Assembly: GCF_000003815.2 (NCBI RefSeq)
Contig: NC_049983.1
Location: 5,513,042 to 5,577,041 of the forward strand
DNA length: 64,000 nucleotides
Direction of reading: 5' to 3'
Origin: Branchiostoma floridae
Lineage: Eukaryota; Chordata; Leptocardii; Amphioxiformes; Branchiostomatidae
Made by a program: the position numbers and the translations under genes. The notes beneath the pieces were generated by a model. That model saw only the letters and a list, made by a program, of their open reading frames with translations, did no database searches and was not told where the DNA came from. Positions 56,501 through 64,000 of the stretch are shown here, one piece after another. Within the stretch, counting starts at the first letter, position 1. Each line of letters opens with the position of its first letter.

Positions 56501-58764
56501 TTTTGTTTCTATTCAAACCTGACAAAGAAGACTGCTCAGGGGACTGATAAAATGTCTTTGTTCATTGAATAATGCATGCACTGATGATGTTTGTTTGTAA
56601 TCAGAAACTGTTGTGTTTTGTGTTATTCACGGTGGTCACGTTGCTAGGGTATTATCCGCGTTGCTAGGCCAGAGTGCTCCGCCCCCAAGCCGGCCCGCGC
56701 GAGCCGTGGCGGTGTGAAAAAACGACACAAATTTCATCCAACATAACGCACGATATGATTATCACATCAGGAAAAAAATATATGCACACGAAAATTACAT
56801 TAGTTCGCCTTAAAAATATCTCAATTATTTGGGATGACCATGTGCAAAACGCTTCAAATCGCCCGCTGTTCCATGTGCGTTTTGGAGGTCGTTTTGGGTC
56901 ACTGAACTTTGAACTTTGAATTTAATGCTCTATTTTACGCACCAGGCAAAGCTTTGACCTATGCTTTAGACTTTAGGACCTCTAAGAATATTTCACCTTA
57001 TGCAGTTTTAAGTGTCTACGACATTTTAGCTAATTTTGTCACATTTTCACTACGTTTTGTCCCATAGTTCCACAGCGATGGAAGAGAATCGATTGATTTT
57101 TCTCCAAGATGGCGGCGATAGTTTTTTCTTCACGATGGAGTTTTTTTGGTCAGCTTAAGTGTTAACTACCGGGAGATATGGCTCAAAATACGAATTGTAC
57201 GTTTGGTTCAGATTTTCACGTGGAAGAATAGCTATGCTCTTGACTTATAATTAGGTTGTCGGCGAACATCAGAGCGGTTTGTTCTTGCCTCCTTACTTTC
57301 TTACAACAACAACTTACCTGGGACGGCAGTGATATGGAAATGAGCTGGCGTGGCCCCATTGTTGTCGTCCCGGGCGCGAAATTTGAGAGAGAATTGGCTG
57401 TAGCAAATTATTTGTACAGTTTGTTGTGTCTGCAAGAAGCTACCATTAATTCTACAAGATCTTTAGTGCACTTTCGCAGCTGCACTTTCTCCCATAGTTA
57501 AGATTATTTCAGAAATTTTGAACGTCAGGTCCCAAATAGTAAAATGGCGTCTTTTCGACTTTTGTAAACAAAAGAGAAAACCGGTTTCATCCGGTTCCGC
57601 TGTCAGGTAACAACACTACATATCTGACCCCCTACTTCACAAAAGTTAGATCTAACTACTGTGCTTCTTTGATAGTTAAGTCTAAATCTTTTTCTTTGTA
57701 GTAATGAACCGTTTTCATTTTTCTACCAAGGGCGCCAAAAGTTGAGTTTTTTCGTCTAGTGTATGCAAGGAGGTGTATGCAAGCCGATAGCACATCAAAC
57801 GCTTGGGTGTGTAATGTTACAAAGCTTAGTGAATTGCGAACTGCAGATTCTGTTACAAAATTCACGGGAATATAAAATTGTTTCTACAAATAGCGGAGAA
57901 CGAAGTTTTTTCTTCATTTTTTTAGTTATTTTTTAGGACAGGACTAGACACGCCGGTTCGTGAATCTTGATTTGAAGACGCACTTTGTCGTGAGGTCGGT
58001 GTGCATAGCATTCTCCGTGTGCGGTAAGCTTCCGTGCAAATGTTCAAAATATGAATTTCACTTCACCAAGAAACTAAACTGGTGTTGTGTCGTTCAATTG
58101 TGTGTCTGTATGTCTATGTGTGCGTGTGGAGTGAGAGAGAGAGGGGGAGAATATTAGACTTCCGTAGGAAAGGCCGGCCGGTTGTGTTTATATTACGGGC
58201 GGGCGGTCTTTACGCCGCCCCCGCTGAATCTTGCAGCTGCGCCCGGCAGTCACGGTCACGGTAAGTTGGGTGAATTTTCATGGTGTTGCGGTTGCTATGC
58301 TTTCGTCTGTGTTACCATGCGTTTTATTACTACTTCAAATCCATTCTATAGTATAAGATATAATTTAAACAAAGAAAATTGCGGGGCAAAGGACGCCAGT
58401 TTGAAGTTTACCATGTGATGTAATGCCCAGCGTATTACCGATATCGATACATTCGCCACGTCAAGCGCTGGTATGGACCTAGTTCATTTACAGAATGACG
58501 AGAATATAAGGAGTTTGTTATTTGAGAGAACACGTTTATCAAAAAAACGTAGGTTGCAATTATTGTCTTATATTTAAATTGAGTCGTTGTGTATACAGGA
58601 CAGGAACAGACACGCCGGGATCCGGACTTTGGTCAAAGACGCAATATATCAAGGGGTTCGTTACGTTTGGGTCTAAGTATACTAGTATGGTGAGCTTTCA
58701 TGTTCTAGATATATAGATACTCATCTTCGCCGAAAAACTACTGAATTTCTATCACTCAACTTTT

Positions 58765-58801
<37 letters not shown>

Positions 58802-61009
58802 AAGGCACGGATAATTTTCCGGGTTGTGTCTGTAAACGACGCCCACTGCTCCGTCCCAAGCGGTGACCCGGGAGTGACGGTAACTCCTTCGATCTTTGCT
58901 CACCTAAGGTTTAGTTTTAGCATGTTGGGTAATCTATAGACAAATATATAGCTCAGAAAGAATTAAAACGGTGATTTCAATGCCGAGCTCCAGCGTGAGA
59001 ATGACCGATAGAAAAGCTCAGGTATTGTTAACTTGGTAAGTGGAGAACAATGGGGGCGGAGAAAAGACGCGCATATCAAAGGAGCAAGTTCGCGTCAAAA
59101 ACATAGCTCCACTTGGAGCGACCAAAACAAATGTAATCCCCGCCTACAACGGCGTAAACCAATCAGCTATTGTTGCCAGTAGTGAAATGGATGATTGACA
59201 TTGATTTCCTCATCCATATGCATGATTTGCGAGTGAGGATTTTTGAGGGCCTTTTTGACCACCGTGTATTGGTGACATTGGCACTTGCATGTCAATGGAA
59301 AAAGCAATCAAAAAAGGACGAACAAAAAGTGGTCACATTCGTTAGGTGGTCCTCCTTTAGAGATGTTCACTTGCACAGGCTTGACTGTAGTTCAAAACCT
59401 CCAATGTACATACAGTGCTTGATACACAATCATGTCTGTACATGTACTTTAAAGGTCCAGCACATTAATTGCTAACCTACCTTTACCCGGTATATCCAGC
59501 CCCACCTCCCATGGAGTGTACAGGAAGATGAAGACTAGTGCACCCACAGCAGCCTTACAGAAAAACAAAAGTGTTTGCAAAATTTCTACAAGTTTTCTGT
59601 ATCAAGTTGTTAACTGTAAAAATAGTTGGGCGTGTCTCACTCAGACTGAGGCATCATGCAACTAGTAGTGCATAACAGCCTGTTGTAAGTAGTGTTTTTA
59701 AGTAGTAGTAGCATTAGTAGTTGTAGTAGTAGTAGTAATAGTTGTAGAAGTGGTAGTAGCAGACTAAGTAGCAGTCAAGGTAGTAGCATTTATTTAGTAG
59801 ATGTAGTAGCAGTAGCAGTAGTAGTAGTAGTAGCAGTAGTAATGGTAGTGGTAGCGGCAGTAGCATATAAGTAGTAGTCATGGTAGTAGTACTAGTAGAC
59901 ATGGTGCCCTAACGACCCACTAGAAGGTCAAGGGATAGGTGAGGTGAGGGGAGTACTAGTGGAAGTAGCATTAGAAGTAGTAGTAGTAGAAGTAGTAGCA
60001 GCAGTAGTGGTAGTGACAGTGGTATTAGTAGTGAGAGCAGTAATATTAGTTGCAGTAGTAGTAAAAGCTACTGTAGTAGTTGAATGCATGCACAAATGAA
60101 AATGTAAGATCCTAACAACTCACCACCACCAGTGCTGGGTAGAAGAACACAGACCTCCATGAATACGCCCTCTGTATGTGTACCTGTGGGACAGTATACT
60201 AATTCACTCATCAACCATCAATTAAACATTCAACAATGCAGTCAGTCATTGAATAAATAGAAACAAAACGCCTTAATTTTCTAAACAAAATGCAGGAATG
60301 ATCCTTGAATGCAGCTTTGACAGCTGTGCCAGTTAGGCAGTAGTACCTAACAAGAGTAAATAAGGGAAGTTAGCATTGATAATCTAAATAGTCATAACTT
60401 CCTTCCTTTCTTTTTTCCTTCTCTTTTGTAACTGTCCTTTACACCTGGGCAATGATAATGTTTGATACAGGTGTTACAGACTGGGTGATAACTTGGGTTA
60501 TCACATGGAGTTCTACTATCATCATACTGGTTTCCATTGAATAATTCGGATGCAATTCGAGTTCACCAAGTGCGGCACTGTCAAAATTTTTTACTCCGGA
60601 TATTTTTGAATTTTTGTTCAAGAACGGAAAATTTCCCCAAATTCTGGCACATTTTGCATTGAAACATATGTTTTCCTGGGGTATGACATAAATAAAACAC
60701 AATGCAGTGTATTCTGCATCACCCTCAGTCCCAGCCTTCCAGCAGGTCGGATCGCCCTTGGTTCCAGCCATCCCATTGGTTGGTCAACCCTCAGTCCTTC
60801 GGCCATTGGGTGATCCTAACTGCGTTCGAGCTGTTACTTTGGGTGACACAGAATATACCGTATGGTATTCTACATATACTCACTGCTAGGCCAGTTCCTA
60901 TGATACCTCCAGCAAAGGTACAGGTTCCCCAGATCCCAAATATGGCGTTACGCTGCCTGTCAGGGTACCAGGCACCCAGTGCCTTCACACAGCACGGCCA
61001 GGTCTGCGC
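50516..61009 (-). CDS. MFS transporter, SLC37-like (sugar-phosphate exchanger), 3' part
   Basis: Eight exons on the minus strand: 60884-61009, 60124-60183, 59487-59553, 55143-55209, 54361-54451, 54135-54229, 51439-51674 and 50516-50688 (TAG). All phases agree, giving the last 304 residues. The 5' exons were not found; they lie above 61009 or beyond the window. Landmarks: WPCCVKALGAWYPDRQRNAI near the start matches the central loop of the organophosphate:phosphate antiporter branch of MFS. VRYCLLMWLPMYLFQE is a membrane span. GPDAILTGSLPTQLGDKDG, later FINGFGSVGTVLQGPIIG, parallels the SLC37 stretch before helix 11. Known family members exchange glucose-6-phosphate or other sugar phosphates for phosphate at the ER; the substrate here is not shown. 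The exact SLC37 subtype is uncertain. Several tandem duplications lie in and behind this gene. Confidence 0.85.
51106..51420 (-). repeat. Two partial copies of the penultimate transporter exon
   Basis: The 3' part of exon 51439-51674 (from about NVMCMLLTGMFN to the donor) is repeated at 51106-51243 and 51282-51419, with good splice donors but without the exon's own 5' part and acceptor. The sequences are nearly identical at base level, so the duplications look recent. They sit in the last intron and probably are skipped. Confidence 0.85.
52255..52945. repeat. Degenerate tandem repeats, about 110-140 bp, about six units
   Basis: Each unit carries AGAATGGACTCTTCCAGCAC, a TAAAATTGCAAAATAGACCA block, CAGTCCAAAAATACACCC and a run of A with CCCCCCTCC. 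The units start near 52281, 52400, 52510, 52650, 52785 and 52905. Minus-strand frames here (GVLEESILARRGDF repeated) are by-products. It lies in a transporter intron. Confidence 0.8.
53080..53820 (+). repeat. 162-bp tandem units, four copies, with GAAA-rich tail
   Basis: The anchor AGGTCATCCGGTTCTAAAAC or its variants lies at 53201, 53363, 53526 and 53687, spacing 161-163 bp. Each unit then has GAGCCAAAAGTGTACTTTTT, TGACCAAAAAATCG and AAGCATTTCGTTATACTGTA. The last unit ends with a GAAAGAAAGAAAG tail, as at LINE 3' ends. This may be the tail of a non-LTR element or a satellite. Confidence 0.8.
54700..55080. repeat. Degenerate copy of the hAT-type element
   Basis: GGGTACCAGTACAGACAATT, then AGGTACAGGTACAG and TTTAGGTCCAGATCTG at the left, CACTGGCGACTTTTAAAATCC in the middle, and CAGGTCTGTTTTTTTAACAG at the right, follow the order of the copy at 22729-23148. 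Confidence 0.5.
55210..56211. other. Transporter intron; unassigned frames
   Basis: Two overlapping minus-strand frames (55843-56238 and 55937-56431) are longer than most background frames, but neither shows a motif I recognise. They may come from the internal part of an old element beside the LTR-like segment at 56212. Confidence 0.3.
56212..56446 (+). mobile_element. LTR-like segment (possible solo LTR fossil)
   Basis: The segment begins TGTTGGAACACC and contains a TATA-type motif (TATATAAAAG at about 56368) and AATAAA at 56415, some 45 bp apart, the compact order seen in LTRs. No reverse transcriptase is present nearby and no partner repeat was found, so the family is not assigned. Confidence 0.3.
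56640..57130 (+). promoter_or_regulatory. Possible promoter inside the transporter intron
   Basis: There are two GTTGCTAGG words, a CCGCCCCC GC box and a GC-rich core at about 56640-56715, then a perfect YY1-type motif AAGATGGCGGC at 57106-57116. This cluster is typical of a promoter/first-exon region. It could drive a plus-strand RNA that includes the exon-like modules at 57936 and 58598, or an internal start of another gene. Confidence 0.35.
57936..58260 (+). repeat. Exon-like GC-rich module, copy 1
   Basis: The module opens after an acceptor-like tract (TTATTTTTTAG then GACAGGACTAGACACGCCGG). It has a donor GTAAGC at 58023 and a second exon-like end CACG-GTAAGT at 58261. Copy 2 at 58598-58879 repeats the same order of blocks. 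No protein family is recognised. Confidence 0.5.
58598..58879 (+). repeat. Exon-like GC-rich module, copy 2
   Basis: It opens after GTATACAG with GACAGGAACAGACACGCCGG. It has a donor GTGAGC at 58690 and a second end GACG-GTAACT at 58880. The internal order (AAAGACGCA, GT repeat, GGTTGTGT, GACCCGGGAGTGACGG) parallels copy 1 some 660 bp upstream. Confidence 0.5.
58765..58796. repeat. (GT)n microsatellite
   Basis: About fifteen GT units inside module copy 2. The matching place in copy 1 has a broken GT-rich run. Confidence 0.95.
59695..60090. repeat. Imperfect (GTA)n trinucleotide tract
   Basis: About 400 bp dominated by GTA/GCA/GTG triplets with a short break at about 59895-59950. Ser- or Val-rich frames here are artefacts. 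Confidence 0.9.
60440..60875. repeat. Dispersed repeat beside a transporter exon, copy 1
   Basis: It begins CACCTGGGCAATGATAATGT, contains the palindrome GTGATAACTTGGGTTATCAC, and ends near CCGTATGGTATTCTAC, nine bases from the donor of exon 60884-61009. Copy 2 is at 61386-61632. Its middle matches the repeat at 36420-36745. Confidence 0.7.
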
Positions 61010-61385
61010 CTGCAGATTTGAAACAAGTTGCCAGAGGGCTCTCATAACAATGTCACAAATCAAGTTCCCCTATTGATTTTATAACATATTATTATACAGG
61101 GAATTAATATATATATATAATAATATATAGGGAAATTTTAACAAATGAATATAACCGTGTGATACACAAAATGTAACTTCAAACCATGTGATTTGTACAG
61201 ACATTACATTTAACATCAGGAAATAAAAAATGTAAATACTATGAAATATGTATGTGACACATATTACTCTGTATATACTGTACTGCAATGTCTGCAAGTA
61301 TACTTGTAAAAGGTAAAAAATCTCAACATGTCCAATTACTTCCAAATATCTTTCCTCACAAGAAGGAATATCAATAATGTTTATG

Positions 61386-61632
61386 TCACACCTGGGCTAT
61401 GATAACGTTTGATACAGGTGCTCCAGACCAGGTGATAACTTGGGTTATCACATGAGCTTCTACATGTACAGTAACTTATATCAAAATTCAGATGCACTTT
61501 GAGTGTGCCTAGTGCACAGTTAAATGCCAGATTTGCTTCCAGCCCTCCCTCCGGTCGGATCACCTTAAGGCGATCCTACCCACGTTTGGGCTGATACCTC
61601 GGTGCTACGGAAACCACCGTGCGGTATTCTCT
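61386..61632. repeat. Dispersed repeat, copy 2
   Basis: CACACCTGGGCTATGATAACGTTTG, the same GTGATAAC palindrome and an end at CCGTGCGGTATTCT match copy 1. The LINE starts directly after it. Confidence 0.7.
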
Positions 61633-61686
61633 ATTTCTTTCTTTATTTCTTTATTTGAATTTACCACATGCAAAAACAAGTGGAAG

Positions 61687-61730
61687 GGAGGACAAAACAG
61701 GTGTATCAACACCTTTACAAGTTGTCCTCC
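61687..61730 (-). repeat. 3' UTR hairpin of the LINE
   Basis: GGAGGACAA at 61687-61695 pairs with TTGTCCTCC at 61722-61730, and AGGTGT with ACACCT inside it, round an ATCA loop. Stem-loops at LINE 3' ends are known recognition sites for their reverse transcriptases. Confidence 0.75.
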
Positions 61731-61902
61731 CAAACCTGAAATGATAACAGAAAACAATACGAAACCAAAATCAAACAATAAACATTAGACATCAAAAGTC
61801 AGTAGACATGAATATACAATTCGGAAACAATTATACACAGAATTGATTATATACAAAATTATCAAATATCATTATGTACAGAGTAAAAAGCTAATTACAA
61901 TA

Positions 61903-63873
61903 CTAATGTAGCCTTAAAGCAGTGCAAGAGGCACACCCACAAGATGTGGACCAAGAGCAGGGAACGTCGATATTGAACTGGGAGTCAAATCTCACAAACG
62001 TGGCTCTCACAAGCGATCGCTTGAATGTCAAGATGTTAGACTTTTCAGTGGCTTGAACCCCAATATTACGGAGGACAGGACTCAGCTGATTCCAGATGGT
62101 GACCAGCCTTGGTATGTAAGAAGAGCTGAAGGCTGATGTCCTTACTCTAATGGGGGTAAGCATGTGAGATCTGAGATATCTAGAGGGTCTGGAAGGGAAG
62201 GATACATACTTGTGAACAATTGGTTTAGACTTGATATACACCATGACGTCGCATACTTCGCGCCTGTGCGTAAGAGGCAACAGACCAAGGGTGGAGAGAC
62301 GTTCCTTGTAGGTCAGGGTGTTCGAGTGGGCTCCTAGAATGAATTTAGTCGCCCGCCGTTGCACCCCTTCTACAAGGGACATGAGTTTGCGGGACTGTGG
62401 GGACCACAAAGGTGAGCAGTATTCTAAGATGCTTCTCACCAGTGTGGTGTAGAGTGCCTTGCGTACATCAGTGCTAGAGTTGAACCCGATTGTTCTTTTG
62501 ATGAAACCAGTCATAGAATTGGCCCTGGCTACCATCTTTAAGATGTGTCTGTTCCACTGAAGGTCCGACTGGACAATGACCCCAAGGTCAGGCATACTGT
62601 CTACAGATGTTATTGTAGTACCAGACATGTGATAAGAGTACACAATAGGACTCTTAGAGCGAGTTAAACGGATAAGTTTACACTTGGAAGGATGAAAAGA
62701 CATCTTCCAACTAAGACTCCAGTTGTACATGGCAGTGATGTCATTTTGCAGCTTAACACAGTCATTTAGCTTGCTGACTTCCCTAAAACATTTAGAGTCG
62801 TCAGCGAAGAGTGCTACAGTAGATTGAGTTGCTGCACAAGGTAAGTCATTGATAAACAGAAGGAAGAGAAAGGGCCCAAGAATGGAGCCCTGAGGAACAC
62901 CTGAAGTCACCGGGAGCCATTTGGACTGGCAACCTTCCACTACCACACGCTGTCGACGATCGGTTAGGTAGGAGGTAAACCACGCCAGGAGGTTACCACC
63001 GAAACCAAACATCTGCAGTTTGTGGATTAGCAAAGTGTGGGAAACTGAATCAAACGCTTTCGCGAAATCCAGAAATAACATATCTACCTGCCCCCCCTTA
63101 TCGAGTATGGATCCTACTTGATGGTAGGTTTCTACTAGTTGAGTTGTAGTAGAACGGCCGGCAATAAACCCGTGTTGGAATTCGTGAAGCGACCCTCTCA
63201 AAAATGGAATCAACTGATTGTACATACAGCGCTCCATCAACTTGCTTACAAGGGATAACAGAGATACTGGCCTATAATTGGCCACATTCTCTTTGTCTCC
63301 CTTCTTATGCACTGGTAGTACGTTTGCATCCTTCCATCTACTCGGTACACAACCAGCGGATAGTGATCTATTGAACAACAAGGTCAAGGAAGGAGCAAGA
63401 ACCTTGGCACAGCCCTTAAGAACATGAGCAGAGATGTTATCCGGACCCACAGCCTTGCTAGTGTTGAGATTAACTAACACATTTTCCACGGATTCTACAG
63501 CAAGTAGCAAGTTACACAATCTTTCATCAACTATCACGTCGATGTCGGGCTTGATAACATTAGGGTCAGGTGCAGAAAAGGTGGAGAAAAAGTAGTCATT
63601 GAACAAATTGGCCTTATCGGGTGCAGACTGAACGACCGTGCCGTTGAGATGAACGTCAGTCGGAAGAGACCTGGATTTTGACTTAGCTCGTACAAAAGCC
63701 CAAAATCTCTTCGGCGACTCCTGTAAAGTGGAAGAGAGGCTAACAAGATATTTGTTATACTTAGCTGATAACAAGTTCTTCAGTTTGTTTCTTAGTTTAC
63801 GGAACTTCTCCCAGTGAGAGGGGGAGTCGGAACGCTTCGCCCTTTTCCACGCTGTCCGCTTTTTGTTCTGCAA
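61903..63873 (-). CDS. LINE reverse transcriptase, N-terminally truncated
   Basis: The frame has no natural ATG at its start; it opens from an upstream TAG through a TTG-initiated stretch (QNKKRTAWKRAKRSDSPSHW). All reverse-transcriptase motifs from the fingers to the FADD palm are present without internal stops, so the copy is young or was mobile until recently. No apurinic endonuclease or gag-like ORF1 is in the window. Confidence 0.9.
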   Translation of the reverse strand: MQNKKRTAWKRAKRSDSPSHWEKFRKLRNKLKNLLSAKYNKYLVSLSSTLQESPKRFWAFVRAKSKSRSLPTDVHLNGTVVQSAPDKANLFNDYFFSTFSAPDPNVIKPDIDVIVDERLCNLLLAVESVENVLVNLNTSKAVGPDNISAHVLKGCAKVLAPSLTLLFNRSLSAGCVPSRWKDANVLPVHKKGDKENVANYRPVSLLSLVSKLMERCMYNQLIPFLRGSLHEFQHGFIAGRSTTTQLVETYHQVGSILDKGGQVDMLFLDFAKAFDSVSHTLLIHKLQMFGFGGNLLAWFTSYLTDRRQRVVVEGCQSKWLPVTSGVPQGSILGPFLFLLFINDLPCAATQSTVALFADDSKCFREVSKLNDCVKLQNDITAMYNWSLSWKMSFHPSKCKLIRLTRSKSPIVYSYHMSGTTITSVDSMPDLGVIVQSDLQWNRHILKMVARANSMTGFIKRTIGFNSSTDVRKALYTTLVRSILEYCSPLWSPQSRKLMSLVEGVQRRATKFILGAHSNTLTYKERLSTLGLLPLTHRREVCDVMVYIKSKPIVHKYVSFPSRPSRYLRSHMLTPIRVRTSAFSSSYIPRLVTIWNQLSPVLRNIGVQATEKSNILTFKRSLVRATFVRFDSQFNIDVPCSWSTSCGCASCTALRLH

Positions 63874-63890
63874 GTTGTACTTTTCATTCC

Positions 63891-64000
63891 CAAACTAATT
63901 CAATCCATGAACATCTGTGCCCTTCAAATTGGTCAGTACCAACTGGGATTCAGGTATTGAGAATCAGTCAACCTCCCTTCAACCTAGTATTAACCCTACT
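63891..64000. other. Right edge, nothing recognised
   Basis: The sequence upstream of the LINE breakpoint shows no feature. Confidence 0.4.

Larger units (their letters stand above)
61640..63890 (-). mobile_element. Long non-LTR retrotransposon fragment (Jockey/CR1-group LINE)
   Basis: A single open frame (61903-63873) encodes about 656 residues of reverse transcriptase: VANYRPVSLLSLVSKLMERC, HGFIAGRSTTTQLVE, LFLDFAKAFDSVSH, SGVPQGSILGPFLFLLFIND and the catalytic FADDSK. The C-terminus ends in a Cys cluster (CSWSTSCGCASC). The endonuclease domain is absent: a stop lies just upstream and the DNA from 63891 on is unrelated, so the copy is 5'-truncated. The 3' UTR holds a strong hairpin (61687-61730) and ends in an ATTTCTTTATTTCTTTC tract on the plus strand. 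Confidence 0.9.

Noticed and set aside
59692-59902. Ser-rich and Tyr-rich frames
   Set aside because: By-products of the GTA trinucleotide tract.

Overview
The window looks like nuclear DNA of an invertebrate deuterostome, most likely a lancelet (Branchiostoma). This is inferred from intron-rich genes with animal splice sites, a vertebrate-like gene set, a Sec-encoding thioredoxin glutathione reductase with a SECIS element, and dense small DNA transposons, tRNA-derived SINEs and non-LTR retrotransposon fragments. Species cannot be proved from the sequence alone. Two assembly gaps are present (11564-11813 and 49030-49129).

Layout. 1-9.9 kb has no recognised gene. It holds an array of spaced hairpins (1423-1879), a direct-repeat cassette with a promoter-like core (2421-2771), small transposons, and two unassigned exon candidates on the minus strand (6647-6808, 8230-8472). 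10.2-13.5 kb holds a complete three-exon Rolling-stone-like membrane protein gene on the minus strand. 16.1-22.3 kb holds a nine-exon gene for NF-YB, the histone-fold subunit of the CCAAT-binding factor, also minus strand. Its exon for the first histone-fold helix is present twice in tandem, as expected for alternative exons. 25.2-27.9 kb holds a complete four-exon UBL4A gene on the plus strand, divergent from NF-YB. 29.4-34.1 kb is a Harbinger-type MITE carrying a nested Ngaro/DIRS-type tyrosine-recombinase retroelement that looks whole and young.

35.5-47.0 kb holds a complete 16-exon thioredoxin glutathione reductase gene (TXNRD3 type) on the plus strand. Its Sec UGA is followed about 1 kb downstream by a strong SECIS candidate. 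49.3-61.0 kb holds the 3' part of an MFS transporter gene resembling the SLC37 sugar-phosphate exchangers, on the minus strand, with its 5' end outside the recognised region. This locus is full of tandem duplications: about ten extra copies of the end of the last exon, two partial copies of the penultimate exon, and two intronic arrays. 61.6-63.9 kb is a long non-LTR retrotransposon fragment on the minus strand.

All exon joins for the five host genes were checked by hand for AG/GT signals and reading phase, and all agree. The genes do not form an evident pathway: transcription (NF-YB), tail-anchored protein insertion (UBL4A), redox (TGR) and transport (SLC37-like) are unrelated neighbours. 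Strongest leads: the duplicated NF-YB helix exon with a 21-bp hairpin beside the preceding donor, the transporter's last-exon minisatellite, and the spaced hairpin array near the left edge.
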